Shown piece after piece: positions 1 to 7,206 of a stretch of DNA of 11,750 nucleotides. The DNA is taken from positions 1 to 11,750 of the forward strand of contig CAIXZV010000485.1 of NCBI GenBank assembly GCA_903924005.1, given 5' to 3'. Under the pieces are notes generated by a model. It saw nothing but the letters and a program-made list of their open reading frames with translations, searched no databases and was not told the DNA's origin. The position numbers and the translations under genes were made by a program. This DNA comes from an uncultured Chloroflexota bacterium. GTDB lineage: Bacteria > Chloroflexota > Limnocylindria > Limnocylindrales > CSP1-4. Numbering within the stretch: the stretch's first letter is position 1; every line of letters begins with the position of its first letter.

Positions 1-935
1 ATCCGCGCCGTGGCCGCGACGCCGCACGTGGTGTCGCCCATGAACCCCACAACGCCGCAGCCAAACGCCAGACCCTTGGCACGGAGCCCGGTGGGGTCCA
101 GCGGCATCTGCCAGGCGTCAGCGCCAGCCACCCAACTGCCAAAGTACCCGCCCAGCAGCACGGGGCTGCCCACACTGGCCGTGCCCCCGGTCCACGACGC
201 AAGGCTGGCGAGGGTGGTGCCCAGTTCAACCTCAAGCACGCCCGGGGTTGCCACGCCGCTCACGGTGACAAGCCCGGTGCCGCGTGTCTCGGCCAGCCCG
301 GCCTCGCGATACCACGCAGCCCCAAACCTCGCAATCAGCGCAGCGTTTGCCAGGCTCTCCACGTTCTGCACAAGCGTGGGTTTGCCGTCGATGCCCTTCT
401 CAAACGGGCGGGGCGGGACGGTCATGGGCCGCGGATCGCCACGGTTCACGAAGCGGACAGCCGCCGACTCCTCGCCTGCGGCATACGAGACCGGCGGCGT
501 GACGATGCGGGTGTCGATGACGCGGGGGCGCTCGCGGAGTGCGGCCTCCATCGCAACGCGCGCGCCCACATGCTCGGACCCGATGTACAGGACGGCCCGC
601 TTGGCGCCCACGGCTTCGGCCGCAAGTTCCACGCCGTCAAGCACCAGATGCGGACGCGTCGCCATGAGGACGCGATCCTTCATGGACATCGGCTCGCCCT
701 CGGCGCCGTTCGCCAAGACAATCGCCTGCCCCTTGGAGCGTCCGGCAACCGAGGCCCACTTGCGGGCAACGGGGAAACCGGCACCGCCACGACCCAGCAG
801 GCCAGCCGCTTCGATGGTGGCGATCAGCCCTGCGCGATCAGCCTTGCCGGGCAGCGCGCCAAGGCGGGTCCGATGCGCGGCGAGCGGCTCCGCGCCATCG
901 CTGAGCGCCGGCCCAGAGAGCAGGCGCGCGGTCAT
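1..935 (-). CDS. NuoF-like NADH dehydrogenase subunit (FMN and SLBB domains), 3' end off window
   Basis: Reading the minus strand from ATG at 935 gives 311 codons with no stop up to the window edge. The product matches the 51-kDa/NuoF flavoprotein family. GLLGRGGAGFP at about residues 45-55 is the FMN/NADH glycine-rich loop. NGAEGEP (76-82) followed by MKDR matches the NuoF N-G-D-E-G-E-P...KDR segment. YAAGEES (about 151-157) and GKPTLVQNVESLAN match the later family blocks. A VTVSGVATPGVLEVELG segment looks like the start of an SLBB domain. The C-terminal 4Fe-4S cysteine motif would lie beyond the window. The protein begins almost directly at the FMN domain, with no NuoE-like N-terminal domain. 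Its ATG overlaps the stop of the upstream cytochrome gene (ATGA), which suggests translational coupling. Inferred role: NADH oxidation, passing electrons to the membrane cytochrome b. It is not part of a complex I operon here. The family call is firm; the electron acceptor is inferred. Confidence 0.9.
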   Translation of the reverse strand, partial: MTARLLSGPALSDGAEPLAAHRTRLGALPGKADRAGLIATIEAAGLLGRGGAGFPVARKWASVAGRSKGQAIVLANGAEGEPMSMKDRVLMATRPHLVLDGVELAAEAVGAKRAVLYIGSEHVGARVAMEAALRERPRVIDTRIVTPPVSYAAGEESAAVRFVNRGDPRPMTVPPRPFEKGIDGKPTLVQNVESLANAALIARFGAAWYREAGLAETRGTGLVTVSGVATPGVLEVELGTTLASLASWTGGTASVGSPVLLGGYFGSWVAGADAWQMPLDPTGLRAKGLAFGCGVVGFMGDTTCGVAATAR

Positions 936-1552
936 CGGCCGCCTCGGTCAGCGCGCGCGTCGGGGCGCGGCGGCGGGTTCTTTGGCCACGACGAGTTGGC
1001 GACAACCTCCTCGAGGTGCCCGTGGCTCTGTTCCCAGACGGAGATCCGCCAGGCGAGACACGCGCCAACACTGACGACGCAGCCGATGACGACGATGTCC
1101 ATCCAGAGCGAGCCCTCATCGGACCCGGAGAAGATCGAATGCGCCAGGGCGAGCGGCCACATGGCGTAGCTGGTCCAGTGGATGGGCCGCCAGAAGCGCC
1201 ACGGGATCCGCATGCGGAGCAGGCCTGTGATGGTGAGCGCCGCGATCAGGTACGTCGCCACCACGCCAAACGCCATGGGCAGCGGCCGATACGTGGAGGC
1301 GAACGGGACAAGCGCCGCATCAATCCCAAGCTTGGCAAACGGGTCAAGGATGGACGCCGCGATGTGGACCAGCAGGAACACCACCGACAGCAGCGAGATG
1401 CGCCGGTGCATCTCGAGGTTGAAGAAGCGCGGCCACGACTCGTGCCAGAACCGGACGACGGTCACCAGCCCAAAGCACACGGAAACCGTGAACATCAGCA
1501 GTGAGACCACGCCGGATCCCCTGGCGGCGAACCACAGGGTCTGGTCAAACAT
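932..1552 (-). CDS. ferric reductase-like transmembrane cytochrome b
   Basis: A 206-residue polytopic membrane protein with about five to six hydrophobic segments. Two helices carry paired histidines: H49 and H63 (H-X13-H) and H125 and H138 (H-X12-H). This is the bis-heme ligand arrangement of the ferric-reductase/NOX transmembrane domain. There is no FAD- or NAD-binding C-terminal domain, so electrons must come from a separate protein. The NuoF-like product encoded next, overlapping by 4 nt, is the obvious donor. The ATG at 1552 is preceded by an in-frame TAG at 1570-1568, so it cannot start earlier. AGGAG lies about 12 nt upstream, slightly far but usable. The C-terminal tail after the last helix is polar and proline-rich (WPKNPPPRPDARADRGGR) and probably cytoplasmic. 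Heme coordination and membrane topology are inferred from family knowledge. The natural acceptor (iron, quinone or an exported flavoprotein) cannot be told from the sequence. Confidence 0.88.
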   Translation of the reverse strand: MFDQTLWFAARGSGVVSLLMFTVSVCFGLVTVVRFWHESWPRFFNLEMHRRISLLSVVFLLVHIAASILDPFAKLGIDAALVPFASTYRPLPMAFGVVATYLIAALTITGLLRMRIPWRFWRPIHWTSYAMWPLALAHSIFSGSDEGSLWMDIVVIGCVVSVGACLAWRISVWEQSHGHLEEVVANSSWPKNPPPRPDARADRGGR

Positions 1553-1587
1553 GGGGCAGGTGTACTCCTAGAGCGCGGTGGCGGGTA

Positions 1588-1647
1588 GGGCTAGGTGGCG
1601 GGCTAGGTGGCGGGCTAGGTGGCGGGCTCGGGTTCGGGCTCGGGTTC
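1588..1647. repeat. five-unit 12-bp minisatellite at the 3' end of apbE
   Basis: On the plus strand three exact copies of GGGCTAGGTGGC (1588-1599, 1600-1611, 1612-1623) are followed by two exact copies of the related GGGCTCGGGTTC (1624-1635, 1636-1647). On the minus strand the second type encodes Pro-Glu pairs and the first type reads Pro-Ala-Thr-stop. ApbE therefore ends in a (PE)n tail and then meets three in-frame TAG codons 12 nt apart. The pattern is consistent with slippage or unequal exchange in a repeat of whole codons. Confidence 0.9.
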
Positions 1648-2592
1648 GGGCCAGCCGCCGAGACGCACGATCATGCCGTCCGCGGCAACAAGCCTCGCGG
1701 TCAGCCCGTTGGCGTCGAGCCACGCCGGTGCGGCGTCACCCATGACGATGGACGCGGTTGAAGCGGCGTTGGCGGCTTCGCACGTGGCCGCCACGGTGGA
1801 CACCGTACGCCAGACGATCCGGGCGGAGAGACCCGTTCGCGGATCAACGATGTGGTGAGCGCTCACACCCTCGCCGGCCTTCCAGCGCCGCACGGTTGTG
1901 GACGACGTCGCGATGGCGCCGGACTCGATGGCGATGACCTCGCCGTCGGCGTCGCTGGGGGTGTTGCTGTCCTCTGCAATGAGGATGCGCCAGCCACCCT
2001 CGGGGCAGACGCCAGCGGTTGCCATGTCGCCACCCAGGCTCACAAGGACGCCTGCGCCGGGACCAGCTGCCTCGAGCGCAGCGACGGCGGCAAGGTCCGC
2101 GGCAAGACCCTTGCCGGTGGAGCCGAGGTCAAGTTCGACCCCCGCCCGCATGCGGACGCGTGATGCGACGCCGTTGCGATTGCCGTCAAGGCGGACCAGC
2201 GACCAGCCGGGGACAGGCGCAAGGGTGAGCTCAATCGTGCGCGAGGAGCCGGCGATCGTCGCGAAGTCGCCGTCGTAGCCGATGACCCGCATCGAGGCGC
2301 CAACCGTCGGGTCGAGTGCGCCGCCGGTCTGGCGCGCGGCATCAAGGGATCCTACGAGTGCGCGCGCCAACAGGGGGCTGACGGGCAGATCAACGGGGAC
2401 GCGGCTCGACGCGGCGGCCACGGATGCAGCGTTGAGGAGGCTCAGCTCGGAGTCGTCTCGAAACCGGCTGTAGGTGCGGTCAACGTCGTCCAGAACCCGA
2501 ACGACGGCGTCGCGCGCGGCGCCGATGTCGCCCGCATGGACCAGCAGCCGGACACCCGTGCCGAGGGCGCGCCAATCAGCCTGCTGGAGCAT
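1615..2592 (-). CDS. apbE: FAD:protein FMN transferase (ApbE family)
   Basis: The 325-residue product carries the ApbE signatures in order: ALGTGVRL near the N-terminus, DRTYSRFRDDSELSLLN, LDPTVG, DLGSTGKGLAAD, VSLGGDM, AIATSSTTVRRW and HHIVDPRTG. These enzymes cleave FAD and attach FMN to Ser/Thr of target proteins using Mg2+. The usual D-A-L-x-T metal motif near the C-terminus reads N-A-A-S-T, with Asn replacing Asp. I believe this occurs in related high-GC lineages, but it needs an alignment. No signal peptide or lipobox is visible, so the enzyme may act in the cytoplasm, unlike many exported ApbEs. It ends in a Pro-Glu repeat tail made by a 12-bp minisatellite. The ATG at 2592 gives a natural N-terminus, though GGAG touches the start codon directly and spacing is poor. 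It follows the small membrane protein by 28 nt and precedes the cytochrome b gene by 62 nt, supporting one operon. Confidence 0.93.
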   Translation of the reverse strand: MLQQADWRALGTGVRLLVHAGDIGAARDAVVRVLDDVDRTYSRFRDDSELSLLNAASVAAASSRVPVDLPVSPLLARALVGSLDAARQTGGALDPTVGASMRVIGYDGDFATIAGSSRTIELTLAPVPGWSLVRLDGNRNGVASRVRMRAGVELDLGSTGKGLAADLAAVAALEAAGPGAGVLVSLGGDMATAGVCPEGGWRILIAEDSNTPSDADGEVIAIESGAIATSSTTVRRWKAGEGVSAHHIVDPRTGLSARIVWRTVSTVAATCEAANAASTASIVMGDAAPAWLDANGLTARLVAADGMIVRLGGWPEPEPEPEPAT

Positions 2593-2620
2593 CTCCGGAA
2601 CCGCGCGATTGCTGAACGGC

Positions 2621-2971
2621 TCAGGAGCCGCCGGTGGACACGCTGGCGTGCTTGCTGTGCTTCACGCGCGGTGCCTGCGTGGTCCCCTGGTTTGTAGTGC
2701 CGGGGGCCTGCACTGCAGGGTTCGACTGCCCGTTGTTCGACTGGCCGGTTGCCGTCTGCCCGCCGTTTGGGTCCACAACCACGCCCTGATCGCCAGACGT
2801 CTGCTGATCGGCGGCGGGCTTGCCCGTGTACGTCATCGCCGCGGCGTAGCTGAAGACGCCGGTGCCCACGACGCCAAGGACGGCCGCGCCAATGGTCAGC
2901 GCCTGGAGGCGGTAGTTGGCGCTGTTGCGGGCCCGCACGCGAGCGTTGGTGGTCTGGTTCATGTCCGTCAT
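2621..2971 (-). CDS. small single-span membrane protein with low-complexity tail, unknown function
   Basis: From ATG at 2971 this encodes 116 residues. A basic N-terminus (residues about 10-21, several Arg) is followed by one hydrophobic segment (about 24-45, LTIGAAVLGVVGTGVFSYAA). A roughly 70-residue hydrophilic tail rich in Gly, Gln, Thr, Asn and Pro comes next, ending in a small basic cluster (RVKHSKH) and STGGS. By the positive-inside rule the tail should be outside the membrane. It is the first gene of the redox operon, 28 nt ahead of apbE, so a role as exported partner or anchor is possible but unproven. No FMN-binding domain, heme motif or cysteine pair is present. The frame stays open upstream to an ATG at 3049 (142 residues), but those extra residues are not signal-like and would cover most of the divergent intergenic region. 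ATG at 2962 is another option. None of the starts has a strong ribosome binding site. Confidence 0.6.
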   Translation of the reverse strand: MTDMNQTTNARVRARNSANYRLQALTIGAAVLGVVGTGVFSYAAAMTYTGKPAADQQTSGDQGVVVDPNGGQTATGQSNNGQSNPAVQAPGTTNQGTTQAPRVKHSKHASVSTGGS

Positions 2972-3006
2972 AGTGCCGGGCAATTCTTGGCGCTTGATGA
3001 CAACGT

Positions 3007-3024
3007 TCTGTGGGTCTTCACAGA
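3007..3024. promoter_or_regulatory. 18-bp palindrome in the divergent intergenic region, possible operator
   Basis: TCTGTG (3007-3012) and CACAGA (3019-3024) form a perfect 6-bp inverted repeat around a 6-nt centre. It lies between the start of the minus-strand redox operon (2971) and the plus-strand SDR gene (3094), where an operator acting on both could sit. No convincing -10/-35 pair could be assigned next to it on either strand. The arms are short, so chance occurrence is possible. Confidence 0.3.
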
Positions 3025-3081
3025 CTCGGCCGCCAGACATCATCCCCACCGGGTCGGGCGCACAATTGGCGCAATAGACAT

Positions 3082-3087
3082 AGGAGG
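3082..3087 (+). promoter_or_regulatory. Shine-Dalgarno site deciding the SDR start
   Basis: AGGAGG lies six nt upstream of ATG 3094. It is the strongest ribosome binding site in the window and rules in favour of this start over the in-frame codon at 3010. Confidence 0.85.
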
Positions 3088-3093
3088 CTCGGG

Positions 3094-3936
3094 ATGCGCA
3101 TCGCGGTGACTGGCGGCAGCGGCAAGGCAGGCCGATGGGTGGTGCGCGACCTGCGCGAGCACGGCCACGACGTGCGCAACGTGGACACGCGCCATGACGG
3201 CAGTGCGCATGGGCAGTGCTGGGTGGCGGACCTCGCCGATCCGGGCCAGGCGTACGAGGCGCTCGCGGGTGTTGACGCCGTGGTGCACCTGGCGGCCATC
3301 CCCGCGCCCGAACTCCGCACGCCTGGCGAGACGTTCCGCATCAACGCGCTCTCCACGTACAACGTGTTTGCCGCGGCCGAGGCGCATGGGCTGGCTCGCG
3401 TGGTGTGGGCGTCCAGCGAGACCGTCCTTGGTCTCCCGTTTGACACGCCGCCGCTGTTCGCCCCCATCGACGAAACCATCGAGGTCCGCCCGGAATCCAG
3501 CTACTCGCTCAGCAAGGTGGTTGGCGAGGCGATGGCGGTCCAGTTCAACCGCCGCACCGCGATCCCATTTGTGGGTCTGCGGATCTCCAACATCATGGAG
3601 CCGGCGGACTACGCGGCCTTCCCCTCGTACTGGGGCGATGCGCAGCTGCGCAAGTGGAACCTCTGGGGCTACGTGGACTGCCGCGATGTGGCGCAGGCGT
3701 GTCGCCTGGCGCTCACGGCACCGGTGTCGGGCGCAGAGGTGTGCATCGTTGCGGCCGATGACACGGTGATGACCCGCCCCTCAGCCTCGCTCATGGCGGA
3801 GGTCTTCCCCACCGTGCCGCTGCGCCGCCCCGTCACCGGGCGCGAAACGCTGCTGTCGATTGACCATGCGCGGAAGCTCCTTGGCTACGCGCCAGCCCAC
3901 CACTGGGCAGACCATGTCGAGGCGCCCGGCGGCTAG
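3094..3936 (+). CDS. extended SDR, NAD-dependent epimerase/dehydratase family
   Basis: This encodes 280 residues with a Rossmann fold. TGGSGKAG at 6-13 is the G-x-x-G-x-x-G dinucleotide loop, and Asp31 at the end of the second strand favours NAD over NADP. HLAAIPAP is the usual fourth-strand motif. The catalytic set is Ser107/Ser108 and Tyr137-x-x-x-Lys141 (SYSLSK). GEAM and RISNIM also fit extended SDRs such as sugar-nucleotide epimerases or uronate dehydrogenases. The C-terminal substrate domain is short and does not fix the substrate. The start is set by AGGAGG at 3082-3087, six nt before ATG. An ORF extending upstream to 3010 is unlikely because that stretch reads unlike a protein N-terminus and would bypass this site. 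Its TAG stop shares bases with the stop of the convergent secreted-protein gene, and no terminator separates them. It is probably a monocistronic sugar-modifying oxidoreductase. Confidence 0.9.
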   Translation: MRIAVTGGSGKAGRWVVRDLREHGHDVRNVDTRHDGSAHGQCWVADLADPGQAYEALAGVDAVVHLAAIPAPELRTPGETFRINALSTYNVFAAAEAHGLARVVWASSETVLGLPFDTPPLFAPIDETIEVRPESSYSLSKVVGEAMAVQFNRRTAIPFVGLRISNIMEPADYAAFPSYWGDAQLRKWNLWGYVDCRDVAQACRLALTAPVSGAEVCIVAADDTVMTRPSASLMAEVFPTVPLRRPVTGRETLLSIDHARKLLGYAPAHHWADHVEAPGG

Positions 3937-6900
3937 CGCAGCACGACGATCGCGTCGATATCAACTCGCGGATGCTTGGCCGTGCCCATGACGCGGATGG
4001 TGATCCGATGCGTCCCAGAGGCTCCCCACGTCTTCACTAGCACCAGCCTGCGCGAGCCCGCCGGGGCGATGTTGAGCGCGATGACGCCCGCCCGGACACC
4101 GTCAATGGTCGCCACAGCTGAACCGCGCGTCGTTGAGCGCGGCGCCACGATGGCGATCGATGACGCCACCACGGTGGTACTCACGGTGGCGCCATTGCGC
4201 GTGGCCGAGCGACTGGAACCTCCGGAGAAGCCCGCCGCGTATCGACGCGTCCACCCCCACGTCCACTGCATCTTGGCCAAGGTGTCCTGACGCAGCTCCG
4301 TGGTAACGGCGCGTGTGGCGGAGAGGCTCTCGTTGGCGACGAGGTCTGTGGCGCGGATGCGGATGGTGTACTGGGAGCCTTGGGCGAGCCACGCCGAGTA
4401 GGTCCTCGCATCGGCCGCAACCGGGTACGCAACCCAGGCGCCCGTCCCCCGCCGAATCTCCACGGTCTGCGACCCAATCCCAACGCCGACATCGCTTGCG
4501 GACCACGCGATGGACACCGGGATGACCCCATTGGCTGCAATCGTGCCGCCTGCAGTGGGCACCGCTGTTGGAGTTCCCACATCGGGCGCCGACAGGTCGG
4601 GTCCGGGAGCCGCGCTGATATGGAGCGTGTCTGTGGCGCAGGAGGTCCGGCCGCCAAACCCCTGCGAGCAGACGCGCCAGTAGAAGTCCCCGGTGGGCAG
4701 CAGCACTGGCGCATGGAGCACCGCCCAGTCGCCGATCCAGCCCACCCAGACCAGTGAGGCGTCAGTGAACTCCGGGGAAGTGGCCACCGCCACCGCGTAC
4801 TCGTCTGCGCCCGCGATTGGCGTCCACTTGAAAGCGGCGTCGTCGGCTCGGACATCGGCCCCCGCGATTGGCGAGACAAGGTGGACGACGGCGTCCCCGG
4901 GCACAGTGAAGTAGCCGTACGACACAAGTGGGCTGCCGTCGCTCTGGGTGGCGGTCTGCACGCTCCACCGGTAGTTGCCCGGGGGCAGCGTCATGCGAAC
5001 GTCGGCCTCGGTTGCGCCCGTTGTGGTGCCCCAGGACGGCACGGCCACGGATGGGTTGTCGCTGAGATCGGCGAGGTTGACCAGCGCTACGCTGTAGCCG
5101 CCATGGGCGTACGGCACACCCTCCCAACGCAGCGTGACGTGCGACCCCGTTGTCGCGCCGCCGACGGGCGACGTGAGGGTGATGGGCAACTCGGTCCGCG
5201 TGACATACCGCCATGCGCTCCACGCTCCGTCAACGCGGTACGGCATCCCCGGGTAGTACGTGTGCTTCCACACCTGTCGAACATGCCACGCAAGCGTCGC
5301 GCCGTTCTTGAGCGTGTCAACGGTGGCCTTGTCCGGGGCATCAAGGTTGATATAGGTGTCCGTCGCTCCCCCGGTGCCGGGCGTGACGGTGTAGGCGAAC
5401 TCGAAGTGCGATTTGAGGTACAGCGTGTCGGGCTGGGTTGGCGTGGCCACCTGCCACGACACCCCCACCGACGGCGGCGCCTGGGTGATCGGGTCGCCCG
5501 GGCCGTCAGGCGTCGGGGCGCCAAAGGTGATCCGGAAGTGCGACCGTGTCGCGGGCCTCGTGGTTGAGCAGCCCGCGACGGGACAAGCAAGGACGCTCCA
5601 TGCCACGCGGCCGGCGTCCTGCTCCGGGAGCGCCTTGCCCGTGCTCCCGGTGTCGAACCAGTAATCGGCCGCTCCGTCGCCCCCGTCACGGCGGATGAAC
5701 ACCCGGTACGAGGCGGCGCCCGCAACCTGGGCCCATCGGAACAGCGGCACGCCGTCGAGATCCGGACAGGCGTCGGTGGCGCAATCCGCAGGGCCAAGCA
5801 GCGTCGCGGGCGTTTCGGCCCCCAGCACGGCGCTCCCGGGGTCCACGGTGAAGCTGCGCCATGGCGACCAGGCGCTCCGGCTCGCCACGTTGCCCGAGCC
5901 CGCTGGGCCAAGCGTGACGACGCGCCAATAACGCGTGACGACGCCGGGCGCTGCCGAGTACAGACCGGTGGGGTCGATGGGCTCACCGGGGCGGAAGAAG
6001 CTCCAGGAGGCCGTCTCGGAGCTAGCACCCGGGTCCGCCGCGGGGTTGTCGACTGGCGCGGTTGCAACTTGAACGCCGTACGCCGTCGCACCCGCGACAT
6101 CCGTCCAACGTAGGACGGGGAACGCGTCCAGGGTTGCCCCATCCGCAGGCCATGTCTGGCTCGGTGTCCCGGGCAGGACGACGCTTAGGGTGCGGTACGC
6201 CGACCATGGACTCAGGAACCTCGTCACGGCTGGGCCGCCCGAAAGCGCGCGCACCCGCCACTGGTACGTGCCCGGGCCAACCGATGTCGCGACATCGAGC
6301 CAGTTCGCCCGCTGGCCCTGATACGTGTGCACGATGGGGCTCCCACCAACCAGACCGAACTCCGCGATGTAGACGGCGGCACCCGGGACTTGGTCCCACG
6401 CCAGCCGGATCGATTCACGGGGCTGGGCTGTCGAGCCGTCGGCGGGGCTCGTCAACACCGGCGTGCCCTGGCTCCACGTGCGCGTGAAGGTACGCACCGT
6501 CGGCGTCGGGGGCTTCGTCCCGGTCCGGCTCGCGACGACGGCCGGATCGATATCCCATCGCCACGTGCCGAGGTCGTACGCGCCGGGCGCGTGGAGCAGT
6601 GGAGCCGTGTCGCCGATGTGCTGGTCAGCCAGGACTGCCCCGCCCTGATCAGGCAGCGGCCTGTCGCCCAACTCGAGACCCATGCTCGGGTAGTCCACCG
6701 TGGCGCCGTCGGCTGGCCCGTCCAGCTCAGAGGTCCAGCGCACGCTCGTGAACGTGGCGCTCGCCCCCGATGCGGGGACGTTGTACTCCGCCCGGTAAGC
6801 GTCCACTCGCCAGGTGATGAGGTCACCCGCGTAATTGATGTTGCCAACGACGTGATCGTTGACCGTTGTCATGTTGAGAACCGGGGGCCCCGATGTGGGG

Positions 6901-7139
6901 CCGTCCCAAACGGTCAGGACGTAGTACTCCGCATTGGGAACGCGGGTCCACTGGAAGTCGATCAGCGCATCAGCGGCGATGCCGCCCACAGGGCTGATCA
7001 AGACCGGCGTAGGAAGCGGTGGGACTTCGCCACTGGCGACGGTGGCTGGGGGAGATCCGAAGCTGCCGGCTAGCAGCGCGATGGCGCCGATCGCGGCGAC
7101 GATTCGTTTGGCCCTGACCGAGGGCTGCTGCGCCGCGAT
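3933..7139 (-). CDS. large secreted multi-module (FnIII-like) protein, noncanonical ATC start proposed
   Basis: One uninterrupted frame of about 1068 codons. About eight modules of 95-115 residues each open with a P-x-x-G-[AS] turn followed by W-containing strands, for example SPADGSTAQ, WPADGATLDAF, SPVGGATTGSH and SPIAGADVRAD, often with [LV]xWxxVxGAxxYxV. This looks like tandem fibronectin III-like or Ig-like beta-sandwiches. A region near residues 830-950 (SIAWSASDVGVGIGSQTVEIR) resembles Ig-like repeats seen after such modules. The last 115 residues are a distinct beta-rich domain containing FSGGSSRSAT and a GTAKHPRVDIDAIVV ending. There is no LPXTG, C-terminal helix or catalytic motif, so it is probably a free or surface-associated adhesin or scaffold. 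A clear signal peptide (VRAKRIVAAIGAIALLAG, then small residues to about VAS) is encoded at 7118-7040. No ATG, GTG or TTG lies between the upstream TAG (7184-7182) and TTG 7001. ATC at 7139 after GAGGGGAAC is the best-placed candidate. TTG 7001 would drop the signal peptide. Confidence 0.8.
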   Translation of the reverse strand: MAAQQPSVRAKRIVAAIGAIALLAGSFGSPPATVASGEVPPLPTPVLISPVGGIAADALIDFQWTRVPNAEYYVLTVWDGPTSGPPVLNMTTVNDHVVGNINYAGDLITWRVDAYRAEYNVPASGASATFTSVRWTSELDGPADGATVDYPSMGLELGDRPLPDQGGAVLADQHIGDTAPLLHAPGAYDLGTWRWDIDPAVVASRTGTKPPTPTVRTFTRTWSQGTPVLTSPADGSTAQPRESIRLAWDQVPGAAVYIAEFGLVGGSPIVHTYQGQRANWLDVATSVGPGTYQWRVRALSGGPAVTRFLSPWSAYRTLSVVLPGTPSQTWPADGATLDAFPVLRWTDVAGATAYGVQVATAPVDNPAADPGASSETASWSFFRPGEPIDPTGLYSAAPGVVTRYWRVVTLGPAGSGNVASRSAWSPWRSFTVDPGSAVLGAETPATLLGPADCATDACPDLDGVPLFRWAQVAGAASYRVFIRRDGGDGAADYWFDTGSTGKALPEQDAGRVAWSVLACPVAGCSTTRPATRSHFRITFGAPTPDGPGDPITQAPPSVGVSWQVATPTQPDTLYLKSHFEFAYTVTPGTGGATDTYINLDAPDKATVDTLKNGATLAWHVRQVWKHTYYPGMPYRVDGAWSAWRYVTRTELPITLTSPVGGATTGSHVTLRWEGVPYAHGGYSVALVNLADLSDNPSVAVPSWGTTTGATEADVRMTLPPGNYRWSVQTATQSDGSPLVSYGYFTVPGDAVVHLVSPIAGADVRADDAAFKWTPIAGADEYAVAVATSPEFTDASLVWVGWIGDWAVLHAPVLLPTGDFYWRVCSQGFGGRTSCATDTLHISAAPGPDLSAPDVGTPTAVPTAGGTIAANGVIPVSIAWSASDVGVGIGSQTVEIRRGTGAWVAYPVAADARTYSAWLAQGSQYTIRIRATDLVANESLSATRAVTTELRQDTLAKMQWTWGWTRRYAAGFSGGSSRSATRNGATVSTTVVASSIAIVAPRSTTRGSAVATIDGVRAGVIALNIAPAGSRRLVLVKTWGASGTHRITIRVMGTAKHPRVDIDAIVVLR

Positions 7140-7206
7140 GTTCCCCTCAAACGCGCGACCCCCTGCCGCTGCCTGGCCAACCTATACCCGCACGGGGTGT
7201 TCGGGC

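Noticed and set aside
10..1074. Long plus-strand open frame opposite the NuoF-like gene
   Set aside because: The minus-strand translation has clear NuoF motifs throughout. The plus-strand protein is Ala/Pro/Ser/Arg-rich with no domain, a typical GC-rich antisense shadow.
2621..2650. STGGS tail of the small membrane protein as an ApbE flavinylation site
   Set aside because: The known target pattern D-x-x-[ST]-G-A-[ST] needs an Asp and an Ala that are missing, and no FMN-binding domain is present.
2972..3049. Upstream start at 3049 for the small membrane protein
   Set aside because: The 26 extra residues lack signal-like or conserved character, and the extension would place the protein across the divergent regulatory region and its palindrome.
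4810..4873. 13-bp direct repeat (4810-4822 and 4861-4873) as a mobile-element footprint
   Set aside because: Both copies encode the same P-I-A-G-A module-turn residues in the repeat protein, which explains the identity.
5087..6142. Minus-strand open frame in another phase within the secreted-protein gene
   Set aside because: It is very Arg/Pro/Ser-rich and lies wholly inside the frame that shows repeated modules and a signal peptide.
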